64,000 bases of DNA, taken from assembly GCA_026874595.1 (NCBI GenBank), contig CM049313.1:77740659-77804658 (forward strand), in the 5' to 3' direction. The notes below the pieces were generated by a model that worked only from the letters and a program-made list of their open reading frames with translations, did no database searches and was not told where the DNA came from. Position 1 is the first letter of the stretch. Each line of letters opens with the position of its first letter. The translations under genes and the position numbers were made by a program. Below, in pieces: positions 49,251-59,755 of this stretch. The stretch comes from Sipunculus nudus (lineage: Eukaryota > Annelida > Sipuncula > Golfingiida > Sipunculidae).

Positions 49251-50310
49251 AAATAAAATTGTTACAGTTTTGACATTGGTTATCATAACGATGCACAATA
49301 TCTATTCCAAATATAAACAAAACAACACCTGTGGTTTTAATATAAGGCACTCATGCTTTTACTGGAAAAAGGAAATTTTCCTTATTTTTTTCCGAAGGAA
49401 CAAAGTAACAGTGACCAAGTTTTGGGTTTGGTAGGCGACCATAGGGATACCTAACTGCACGAGAATTTTTGATTTGTAGGTCCAAAGGTTTCAATTAATG
49501 CCCTTTTAACAGCCTGTCAGACAAATGGACATAGGCCCATTGCTGCAGCTCTGACTTAAAGTCAGCTGAGCTAAAAATCATTCATCTTATTTATGCATCC
49601 TGTTCATGGGGGCAGAAGGGAAGCCCAGCTCAACAGTTACCATGTTAGGTGAGTAAATATATTTCTTGCTGATTTGATGAGGTACCTTATATTCCATTCT
49701 GTAATATCTATGAATTATGCAATATTGACTAGCAGGTGATTTGTGGCAGGTATATAGGAAATATATGGAGGAATCTTTATGCCAAATATGAACAAAAACA
49801 TGCAAGTGCGTAGTTTCAATATAAGGTAGTCCTGAAGTGTGACAATAAGTTTTCAATGGAAAATTTTGTCTAAAATTGTCAAAAGAAAAAAAAAGTTGCA
49901 GTGACCTAATTTTTAGTTTGGTATAACTATGAGAACTTAGAAACATCCAACTGTAAGGCCAAAAAAAATAAAAGGTATGGTACTCAGGCACCGCCCGCAT
50001 CAATTTTTACCCCCCGCATCAAAAATTTTTATTTTGATTTTTATCTTTCAAGAAGATAAATAATACAATTTTTGTAGTGCTTTTACCTGTTTAGCAAAAA
50101 AAATTGTTATTTTCATGCTTTTCCCTGATCATATGACATTTTTATCGAAACATTCAAAAAGGTCAAAAATAAAATACCGCCCGCCCTCACTGATTTCTGA
50201 AAAAAAGTGCCTGAGAACCACCCCCTTATTTTGTTTTGGCCTGTAAATGGATGGCTGGACTGAAGGATGGACCATCACTACAAGGCTCAAATAATCTGAG
50301 CTAAAGAAGG
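49250..50310 (+). mobile_element. Diverged family B dimer
   Basis: The first unit ends with GCTCTGACTTAAAGTCAGCT...(49548-49571) and TAAAAA; the second ends with a degraded hairpin GGCTCAAATAATCTGAGC (about 50285). Landmarks GAAGTGTGACAATAAG and GGCAGGTATATAGGAA are present. The 138-codon antisense frame 49587-50003 lies in this repeat. Confidence 0.6.
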
Positions 50311-51007
50311 TATGATTATTAAAAGCAGAATCTCATGTCCATACAGTTCTCATATGTTTATACCAGTTAAAATCCAAGTCCCAAGACTGACTAACTATTT
50401 AGGTCTTACTATATTTCATTCAATTATATACACTTCAAAATAATCTCATCTATCTTCTATGCCTAAAATGCCTAAGCCGAAATGTTAAATGAAAGTTTGG
50501 GTGTCAGGATGAAAAGTTGCCTGTGGGACAAGAGGACAACTACATTAAAATATAGCAGAAAATGCTAAGGTATACTACAGACAATTATATGTTGCTCAAA
50601 GGCAACATAACAGATCACCAGTGGCCACACAGAAGAAGAATATAGCAAACTGAATATATTTTAAAAAAATCAAAGCAGTAAAAATCTAAAATCAACAACC
50701 ATTTATTAAAATAACCATAATCAGTATAAAGTTTGCTTGATTAGCAGATGGCATAATAAGTAGATGCTGAGCTACATAGGCAACATTGGTAAAAGTAATT
50801 TTCTGGTAACACTTCAATGACTGTATTTATGGATGATTATCACAGATCCTGTTTAACACATAGCTTTAACAATCATAAAGATTGAGACATTTATGTTACA
50901 TTTATATTAACTTCAACTATTTTACAATTACCTGGTATATTAACTATAATTGTGCTCCTCGACACCATAAATGTAAATAATACTTGTCATGAGATAAGTC
51001 TGTATAT
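50311..51007. other. Intergenic DNA downstream of ADK
   Basis: AT-rich single-copy sequence with no recognised feature. Confidence 0.4.
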
Positions 51008-51447
51008 TTTATTGCTGACTGATATTTTATTGCTAGATAGTAAGATTTAATATAATATGTAAACAAACTATTCTCTATAATTTGATATAAAAATTAAATT
51101 ATAACTAATCAAAAAGCATCATTACACATTAAATTATACATAATATTGTGACCTATGACTGATTACTAAAGCTAGATAATCAAATACATTCAAACATTAA
51201 GCCCCGTTTCAAATTCATCGACATTTTATGCCCTTAAGATAATGTTAGTAAACAACAATGAAAGGTGGAGAAGAATAATAAAAACAAACACAGTAAAATA
51301 ATAAACCAAACACTCTAAAAGAATGATCACACATTATAGCACCGGTAATGAAATTGAGCAGAAATGAACTAATATAAAAATTTTGAAAGGCAGGAGTTCA
51401 CACAAAGATTATTATGCAGGTTTTTTTTTAATTTAACTGAAAATTTT
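51008..51447 (-). other. ADK: Probable ADK 3' UTR with two AATAAA signals
   Basis: On the - strand AATAAA occurs at 51031-51026 and 51013-51008, about 420-440 nt after the stop. A run of nine A lies 19 nt after the stop, with no poly(A) signal before it, so it is not read as a retrotransposition tail. Confidence 0.5.
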
Positions 51448-52479
51448 TCAGTTAAAGTCTGGTTTTTCAGGGTAGGTACAGCCATAATGTTGAATGATGA
51501 TGCTGGCAGCGTAGTTTCCACAGCGTACACATTCAGATATTGGCTTATTGTGGACCAGCTGGGAGAGGAAACCACCGACAAATGCGTCTCCACATCCATT
51601 GGTGTCCTTGATCTTCTCTTTGGGCATCTTGATGATTTCGTACTTAGAGACCTGGCCAGCCTGCCCGATGATCGTAGGATCACTACCCTGAGTAATTACC
51701 ACAGTGCGAGGTCTCGCAGTGTTCTTCTTGGGAAGCAAAGATATTTTAGCAGCCATTTCTGACAGGCTAGAAGCTTCTATACCCTCCAGCTTGCAGAATA
51801 ATGCCATTTCTGTTTCGTTTCCAAAAAGAATATCAGTGTGCAACATTATGTCAGTTTTGTCAGATTGGAAAAATTCACATAGAAATGGAGCAGATAGGTT
51901 CATGACCAAGATTTTATTGTTCTTGCAGGCATGATCAGCAATCATTTCAATGCTCTTTGGACTGACACTAAATACAAATCCACCAATGTAATAGCAATGT
52001 GCCTTCTCAACTAGTGCCCAGTTCACAGGGTCTTGTAAGAATTTGTGACTTAGATGGTTTGCCGCGCCTAACCTAGTGGTGAGCGATCGGTCAACTCCTG
52101 TAATTACAGCACCACAGACACCGGTCGGGTGATTCTTGTCCACCTGGTAGTGAACGTTGACACCAACCTTCCCTGCTTTCTCTCGCAAAATCGCTGCCAT
52201 TTCATCATCACCAACACATCCCATAAAAGTAGTGGCCTTTGGGTAACCAAGAAGCCACTGGGCCACTCTAATGGTGTTTTGGGTTGCACCACCTACAATA
52301 TACTCTGGCGTGAATTTGCTGACCAGTTCTTCAAACATTGCATCATGCTTGTTGTCAGCCAGTATGGCATCATTGGCTTTAAGATCATATTTCTCAAGGA
52401 ACGATTTATCAGTACACACTGTGATGTCAAGTAGTGGATTTCCAAGTCCGAAAAGAATTCCTTCCTGGTTCTGGGCCAT
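51448..52479 (-). CDS. ADK: Adenosine kinase, complete 343-aa frame in a single exon
   Basis: A PfkB-family kinase that phosphorylates adenosine to AMP with ATP in purine salvage. It also supports the methylation cycle by removing adenosine; it acts in cytosol or nucleus. Landmarks in order: LFGLGNPLLDI (residues about 9-19), GGATQNTIRVAQWL (about 63-76), FMGCVGDDE, TGVCGAVITGVDRSL, NLSAPFLCEFF, DILFGNETEMALF, VITQGSDPTI, the PfkB signature DTNGCGDAFVGGF with catalytic Asp in GCGD, and the end TYPEKPDFN. Length fits the family (human short form 345 aa). The ATG has a good context (A at -3, G at +4). Vertebrate ADK is split into many exons, so one unbroken exon is notable. An acceptor-like TACATTTTAG|GGG lies 45 nt upstream and the frame stays open from it, so a 5' exon may exist. 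Confidence 0.97.
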   Translation of the reverse strand: MAQNQEGILFGLGNPLLDITVCTDKSFLEKYDLKANDAILADNKHDAMFEELVSKFTPEYIVGGATQNTIRVAQWLLGYPKATTFMGCVGDDEMAAILREKAGKVGVNVHYQVDKNHPTGVCGAVITGVDRSLTTRLGAANHLSHKFLQDPVNWALVEKAHCYYIGGFVFSVSPKSIEMIADHACKNNKILVMNLSAPFLCEFFQSDKTDIMLHTDILFGNETEMALFCKLEGIEASSLSEMAAKISLLPKKNTARPRTVVITQGSDPTIIGQAGQVSKYEIIKMPKEKIKDTNGCGDAFVGGFLSQLVHNKPISECVRCGNYAASIIIQHYGCTYPEKPDFN

Positions 52480-52523
52480 TCTGGTGTAGCAGCGTTGCTG
52501 GCTTGTGAACCTGGTGGATGACC

Positions 52524-52525
52524 CC
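52524..52525 (-). promoter_or_regulatory. Possible 3' splice acceptor upstream of the ADK start
   Basis: On the - strand GATGGTACATTTTAG|GGGTC. The ADK frame is closed by TAG exactly at this AG but open from the next base through to the ATG, as expected if a 5' exon joins here. This is a prediction from sequence only. Confidence 0.4.
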
Positions 52526-55500
52526 TAAAATGTACCATCAACAATATGGTACAGCCAAATGTGGAAATGGTACTTTGTTTTCACATGTTAATAACATTGT
52601 CAGATTTATCTGATATTTTGTAACTGAGGAACTATCTATCATTATTTATTGATATTCCTGTGGTAAACATAAAATTATCACTAAGCAAAAAACATAAACA
52701 ACTACTGCACATGATACTCTCAAGCTCAGTTGTATGTTTTGTTTGTGAGTGCCATCTTTAGTGAACATTTTGCAAATGCTGTTTGTCATATATGTTGTAT
52801 TAAACTGACTTTCTTAATAATCTGACTCTCCTATCAATCAGGTCTTGATTTACAATGAATTAAACAAAACCCTGTATTAAGTACCTTACAATATTATGGT
52901 ATTAAAGGCCATATACATTCAAATGTATGTGTAAGATATGTACTGGAAGGTGGAAGATATCATGAATATTCTAAACAGGTTCATAACGTATGTTTAAGAA
53001 AATTTACAGCTGCTCAAACACGTGTGTCCCTACGACCAGGTCACATTGGCAAATACAGGTCAAAGGTCACACCAATGGTTTGCTATATACTTTATAGAGT
53101 AGACAGTGCCACTTGAACATAGGATAAACAGGACTTTTTAATATGTCATGTGTACAAAAGCTGGGAGTACCAAATGGCAAACAAGACTGTAAAGCAAAGG
53201 TGGTATTAAAATGTTAAAAATTCTAACCTGTGTCATAAAGAACTGATAGTAAGATATATGTATCCTGAATATTTGTTCAACCCATCAAAATAGGCTGCTT
53301 TATTTAAGGCTACACTCTTCTCTCCAGGGAAAGCAGGACTTCTTAAGTTTTGTACTAAGAATAAAGATGTATGATGTCAGTTTTTTTTCAATTATAAATA
53401 ACTGTTGGTTAATGAAATTAACAACAGGTATGTTATATTAATCCATGCATATTGAAAGATGTAGACCATTTACTAAGTAAATCACTTGCTTGCAGTATTC
53501 CCCAACAGAAAAATATATGTTTACCACAACTTAAGTGCACATAATAAACAGCCTAGGTTCACAGAGGGGATATAACAGTGCCCTTGTTTTTTTTTTAACC
53601 ATTACTAAGTACACAAGTATTCTGAGGTTTACCTGCCCACCTGTGTCCCTAACTAAAATACAGCAATAAGAAAACAGTACATAAGGCCCTGTTTGGGCAT
53701 CATACCTGGGAATGAGTTCAGTGCAGAAACAAGACCAGATCACTGTACAACTGTCTCAGCACCAGGACTGAGGCTGTCCCAGTATGCAATTGATACATTT
53801 TTTTCTTTGGCCTTTAATAAAAGCCCTGCTTTTATTCATGTATTATCTCTAAAATATTTACCCACAATTAGTGTATGACAACCTTTATGCTATGTAGGTC
53901 TACATTTTTGATTGACCTAGGATTGCTTCCTTTTTAAATGCACTTACTTTGTTCAATAAAAGCCTGGGCTATTAATTGAGCAATATCCTATGTTTGGTTG
54001 ATCTGGATCCACCAAGCTGTGGCTAAGTTGATCCTGGGTATATATAACCCTCCCACACAGCAACTCCAACCTCAAACCTGGGCAGCCTAATATAATTATA
54101 TTAATGTGTGATTGTCTGCTCTATGTACTTACTGCTGTAGATTGGCAGATGTAAGCCACTGCTTTTGATGTTCCATTTTAACCCACTGGCCAAGCTGGTT
54201 CCCCCCTCCCCCCAATGACCTGTCTTTGTTTCAGTTTTTCCATTGCACTGAACAATCTAATGCTAAAGGACCCCTGAAATTATACATTTCTGATAGCTAA
54301 GTAGATTCTATAAATTTTGGTAAATATAAACTTTGTTTTGGAGGAATATGTTTGAATTTATAAGAATTTTAATTAATTTAAATATTTAACAAAAAAACAG
54401 TTTATTCCAGCACATCTTAAGTAGGTACAGACTATATTTTTTAATTAATTGAAAATCTATATAAAAATCCCCAGGATTTTTTGTGAGTTAAGTTAAAAAA
54501 TTATGATTTAACAGAGTATTTAAAATTTTGAAACCCTCACAAATCATTTAATTTTTTTTTTTCGTTTTTCCAAAATAAAATCCAAATTTAACAAATGCTT
54601 TTTAGTTCTCATTTAAACAACTACATATGTCAAAGATGGTATGTTTTGGACAAGTTATTACTGAGGAATAACGCTCTAAAGATAGGATGTTTAAGTGAAA
54701 TGAAGTTTTGAGAAAAAAGGCCAAAAACTACATTAGAAGGGATTATTTTGTCCACAGACATAACTAAGCACACCGCATGTTGACAGTCACATGAATTGTG
54801 ACAAGACAGCAGTTCTTATCAAACCATGCCACAATATCATGGACTAGTTAAAAACAAATAAAAACAATGAAAGTTTGTCATGTCAAAAGAGAAACCTATC
54901 AAACACAACGTGCCCTGGCTGCTTATAGTCTTGGCCGAGTGACAATGTGGGCTGATTACCAAAAGGCCTGGAAATGTGCAGGTACAGCTATAGGTGTGCC
55001 GGTGCTGAGCTGGGCCTGATTGGAAACTGCATGCTTACACAGGAACTACGGGAGTGGGGTAAATGGCCATTCAAGGAGAATGAGGATGACTTACTTATCA
55101 TTAACACCATTTATAGGTGTTTGTGAGTTGAAAATAAAATAAGCTTTCAAAGAGGATACAAATCTCACATACTCATAGGTCTAAGTCACATGTGAAGCCT
55201 TGACTTGTTTCTCAGATGGAAGCAGGGAGACAATGGTTTGTAACATCTATACACCATGCATACACATGTATGTCACAGAGAGCCTGTTTTTATCATGTAA
55301 CAGCAAATTCGTGGAATTTATGTCCCCTGCTTCTGCCTCTTGTTATTTTAGCTTCCTGTGATCTTTGTACTTGCCTTCTCAATGTTTTAGTTTTTATTTT
55401 CCCCTGAAGATGTCTCCACATGTCATAATGCCTGTGTTTTAGATTTCATTGTCCCCTGAAGATGTCTCCACTATCAATTTTTGTTGTGAATGAGGAACAT

Positions 55501-55540
55501 AAGGAAAAATGTTTGTTTGTTTTAGAGCTGGTGATAAAAA
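52526..55540. other. Upstream flank of ADK, no further gene recognised
   Basis: Mostly single-copy AT-rich DNA. A small tandem duplication of CCCCTGAAGATGTCTCCA occurs at about 55401 and 55453. No convincing promoter or first exon could be identified. Confidence 0.4.
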
Positions 55541-55544
55541 ATTT

Positions 55545-55745
55545 TCAGACAAACACTTCAAAACCAATCCCAAACAAGGTGTGCATGCTAGCAATCATTG
55601 ACCAAACTTTTTAATGAAATTGGATAATATTTAGGAAAGTTAATGCATGGAAACTAAGAACTGACGGATGGAAGTGAGAGGAACATACAGACAGAAAGGA
55701 AGACACAAAAACACAAATCAAGGTCCCCCATTCTGCAAAACTGTG
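55545..55745 (+). repeat. Single unit of the 6.7-8.6 kb repeat family
   Basis: AACCAATCCCAAACAAGG, GATAATATTTAGGAAAGTTA and the closing AAGGTCCCCCATTCTGC...TGTGGACAATAAGG match one unit plus the terminus of the array at 6680-8655. Confidence 0.6.
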
Positions 55746-56504
55746 GACAATAAGGTTTATTTGCATATAATCAGCATATAATTACCAATTAAACAATCAA
55801 CAAATAACAGCATCAGAGACAGTCTGGGGTTCACAAGGTTCGGCCCGCTGAGACTTGTTGAGTTAATTCAACATCTGCAGTTTACCAACAGGCATTTGAG
55901 ATTTGCATGGTCGGCCAATCATATTTTGTTTATTATGTATGTAATATTTAGTAGTTGTGACATTGACAGCATATCAAGCAGCCTATTTGGAAATAATTTT
56001 GCGTGTCTCTCGATTAGCCAAGGATAAAGCAGAAATAACATGATGCCATATAAACGTTTGTATTCCAATATACACGTCAATTGAGAGAAAGGTCACCAAT
56101 ACTACAATATGACACTAACAGATCACTCACAAGGATGTATGCATTTGCATACTAATTAGCTCAAATTGGGGTTGCTCTACTAAGCTTATCTAAGCTGACA
56201 TCCTACCACTGTCAACTCTGGCCGCCCTTCTGGAACAGACTTGGCCCAGGCATTAATTACTGTGGATTCAGAATTGTTTGTTGGGTTTTTATTTTTGTGG
56301 AATTTGTGGGTATCTTGTATCCACAAAATTAAAACCCAAAGATTATTAAGTTATTATAGAATTTTTGAAAGTTTGCCATCCCTGTGAGTTTTTATTGACT
56401 GTTATCTCGGTCCACTCTATAAATGCTGATTAATAAAACACCCAAAACTACAAGTAGCCTAATAATTACCAAATACATTAAGTGTAAGATAAGGAAAGAT
56501 ATTC
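55746..56504. other. Spacer, no gene recognised
   Basis: Single-copy sequence with no recognised feature. Confidence 0.4.
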
Positions 56505-56551
56505 ATTGTATCCGCCAAAACAGAGTTTTGCGGATACTATGTTTTCAGCTG

Positions 56552-56592
<41 letters not shown>

Positions 56593-58109
56593 GTAGGTGT
56601 CCGGAGAACTCCTCCGTAACCGCTGGGCGGAATTTTCCGAAACCCGGGATTATGTTCGGGTCACATGTGAACTGCTGCGCCCCGATTTTGTTTTGACCTC
56701 TGACCTTTCCTTTGCGCTCTGCGTCCGTTTGTGCGTCTGTTTCCACACATAAACCCACATATCTCGGGAACCGTTTGACCGATCAGGAAAATTTTTTTGC
56801 ACAAATGTAGCCCTCGGAGAGCTTTATTACATACACCAAAAATGGTGGCGCCACCTGCAACCATGTTTGCACAGTGTCCATCTGTTCGTCTGCCTTGGGT
56901 TAAAATCACTCATATCTCTGCAGTGACTTGACTAATTCACCTGAAATTGGGCATGCGTAAACATCCTGGATAGCTTTTCTGATTTTATGACAGGTGGCGC
57001 CACCTACATTCACGTTTACGCTGCAGACATCCAAGCTCATATCTCGGGAACCGTTTGACCGATCAGGAAAATTCTTTTGCACAAATGTAGCCCTTGGACA
57101 GCTTTATAACATACACCAAAAATGGTGGCGCCACCTGCAACCATGTTTGCACAGTGTCCATCTGTTCGTCTGCCTTGGGTTAAAATCACTCATATCTCTG
57201 CAGTGACTTGACTAATTCACCTGAAATTGGGCATGCGTATACATCCTGGATAGCTTTTCTGATTTTATGACAGGTGGCGCCACCTACATTCACGTTTACG
57301 CTGCAGACATCAAAAGTCATATCTCAGGAACCGTTTGACCGATCAGGAAAATTCTTTTGCACAAATGTAGCCCTTGGAGAGCTTTATAACATACACCAAA
57401 AATGGTGGCGCTACCTGCAACCATGTTTGCACAGTGTCCATCTGTTTGTCTGCCTTGGGTTAAAATCACTCATATCTCTGCAGTGACTTGACTAATTCAC
57501 CTGAAATTTAGCATGCGTATACATCCTGGATAGCTTTTCTGATTTTATGACAGGTGGCGCCACCTACATTCACGTTTACGCTGCAGACATCCAAGCTCAT
57601 ATCTCAGGAACCGTTTGACCGATCAGGAAAAGTTTTTTGCACAAATGTAGCCCTTGGAGAGCTTTATAACATACACCGAAAATGGTGGCACCACCTGCAA
57701 CCATGTTTGCACAGTGTCCATCTGTTCGTCTGCCTTGGGTTAAAATCACTCATATTTCTGCAGTGGTTTGACTAATTCACCTGAAATTTGGCATGCTTAT
57801 ACATCCTGGATAGCTTTTCTGATTTTATGACAGGTGGCGCCACCTACAATCAAGTTTACGCTGCGACATCCAAGCTCATATCTAGGGAACCGTTTGACCG
57901 ATTGGGCCAAAATTTTGCATGTGTATAAATCTCACATAGCTCTTTATCATACGCAAAACTGGTGGCGCCACCTGCAGCCATGTTTGCACAGCTCCCATCT
58001 GTTTGTCTGCCATGGGATAAAATATCCATGCTAATATGCAACACTTCACCCGTTCCACTCTGATTTAGGCGGATACAAGTAGTCGCTTGTCGACTACCCG
58101 TATTCTAGT
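56505..58109 (+). mobile_element. Helitron-like non-autonomous element with (GCC)n and 280-bp tandem repeats
   Basis: The 5' hairpin has GTATCCGC (56508-56515) pairing with GCGGATAC (56530-56537), extended by AAAAC/GTTTT. A (GCC)n tract follows, then about four tandem units of 280 bp. The element ends with GGCGGATAC (inverse of the 5' GTATCCGCC), hairpin GTAGTCG/CGACTAC (58079-58097) and CTAGT (58105-58109). Each unit carries two perfect 12-bp palindromes GGTGGCGCCACC (for example 56844-56855 and 56993-57004). The short open frames in phase with the units (MAPPTFTFTLQ...) recur because of the repeat and are not genes. Confidence 0.75.
56552..56592. repeat. (GCC)n trinucleotide tract
   Basis: About 13 perfect GCC repeats near the element's 5' hairpin; the older copy at 4111-4143 has a degenerate CCA/CCG equivalent. 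Confidence 0.95.
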
Positions 58110-58689
58110 TTTCACATGGTGTGCACCCGGTGAGACGCATCCCGATAAGACGTACGTCCCAACGGACCGTGCGATAAAACGCAGGGCGGCAGGACGCACT
58201 ATATAAACAATGACGAGTGGCCAGTAGGACGCACTCCATAAACATCGCCCCTTCACCAATTAGGCGTGTCGTGCTGCGGGACCCGGCGTGTTTACCTCAT
58301 GCCCGTCTACGTCTCTCTTTCAAAAGTGTATTTTTATTACTAAAACTACGCTAAACGAACCCTGCGTGTATACTTTCTGCCCGTCTACGTCTCTCTTTCA
58401 TAAGTGTATTTTTTATGACTAAAACTATGCTAAACGAACCCTGCGTGTATACTTTCTGCCCGTCTACGTCTCTCTTTCATAAGTGTATTTTTTATGGCTA
58501 AAACTACGCTAAACGAACCCTGCGTGTATACATCCTGCCCAGATACGTCTCTCTTTTATAAGTGTATTTTTTATGACTAAAACAACGCTAAACAAACCCT
58601 CCTGAGTAACACCTATGATCGTCACCACAGCTGAGTCTGTGAATTCATCTGGAGGCAATCAGTAGTAAGCCACAAACATTAATTATAAG

Positions 58690-59755
58690 TCATTAATTAT
58701 AATTCCCTTCCTTCTTCGCTCCTTCCATCCTTCTTTCTTCCCTTCGTTATCTGATTCTTTCTTTCAGTCTTTCTTTCTTTCAGTCTTTCATTCTGTCTTT
58801 CAGTCTTTCTTTCTTTCTTTCAGTCTTTCTTTCTTTATTTCATTCTTTCTTTCATTCTTTCTTTCATTCTTTCTTTCTTTCTTTCAGTCTCTCTTTCTTT
58901 CTTTCAGTCTTTCTTTCTTTCAGTCTTTCATTCTGTCTTTCAGTCTTTCATTCTGTCTTTCAGTCTTTCTTTCTTTCTTTCAGTCTTTCTTTCTTGATTT
59001 CATTCTTTCTTTCATTCTTTCTTTCTTTCTTTCAGTCTCTCTTTCTTTATTTCAGTCTTTCTTTCAGTCTTTCTTTCTTTCAGTCTTTCTTTCAGTTTTT
59101 CTTTCTCTTTTTTCTTTCTATCAGTCTTTCAGTTTTTCCTTCATTCTTCCCTTCGTTACATGTTTAATTACTTCTTTCTTTTTTTTTCTTTCAGTCTTTC
59201 TTTCTTTCAGCCTTTCTTTCTTTCAGTCTTTCTTTCTTTCAGTCTTTCAGTCTTTCCTTCATCCTTCCATTCGTTACATGATTCTTACTTTCTTTCTTTT
59301 TTTCTTTCTTTCATTCCTTCTTTCAGTCTTTCTTTCTTTCTTTCAGTCTTTCTTTCTTTCAGTCTTTCTTTCTTTCAATCATTTTTTCTTTCAGCCTTTC
59401 TTTCTTTCAGTCTTTCTATCTTTCTTTCAGTCTTTCCTTCATCCTTCCCTTCGTTACATGTTTCTTTCTTTCTTTCTTTCTTTCAGTCTTTCAGTCTTTC
59501 TTTCCTCTTCCAGTCTTTCTTTCAGTTCTTTTTTTCTTTCTCTCTTTCTTTCCTTCTTTCAGTTTTTCTTTCTATCAGTCTTACCGTATATCCTTCATTC
59601 TTCCTTCGTTACATATTCTTTACTTCTTTCTTTCTTCCTCCGGTCTTTCATTCAATTTTCTTTTAGTCTTTCTTTCTTTCTTTTGTCTTTCAGTCTTTCC
59701 TTCATTCTTCCCTTCTTTACATAACTCTTTCTTTCTTTCTTTCATTTATTTTTGT
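58690..59755. repeat. CTTT / TTTCAGTC pyrimidine tract, first copy
   Basis: Over 1 kb of nearly pure pyrimidine on the + strand, built from CTTT and TTTCAGTC. The 148-168-codon open frames here (FLSFSLSFFQ repeats) are low-complexity artefacts, not genes. Confidence 0.95.

Noticed and set aside
51421-51429. Run of nine A downstream of ADK as a retrocopy poly(A) tail
   Set aside because: It is too short, only 19 nt after the stop and with no preceding signal; AATAAA signals lie about 400 nt further on.
51487-52489. Open frames on the + strand across ADK
   Set aside because: They are shadows of the - strand coding sequence.
56994-58034. Four similar 66-73-codon frames (MAPPTFTFTLQ...) as a tandem gene family
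   Set aside because: They follow a 280-bp transposon-internal repeat, start inside a palindrome and have no domain.
59160-59724. 148- and 168-codon Phe/Ser/Leu-rich frames as secreted or membrane proteins (and their copies at 62725-63364)
   Set aside because: They are translations of a CTTT/TTTCAGTC pyrimidine tract open in more than one frame.
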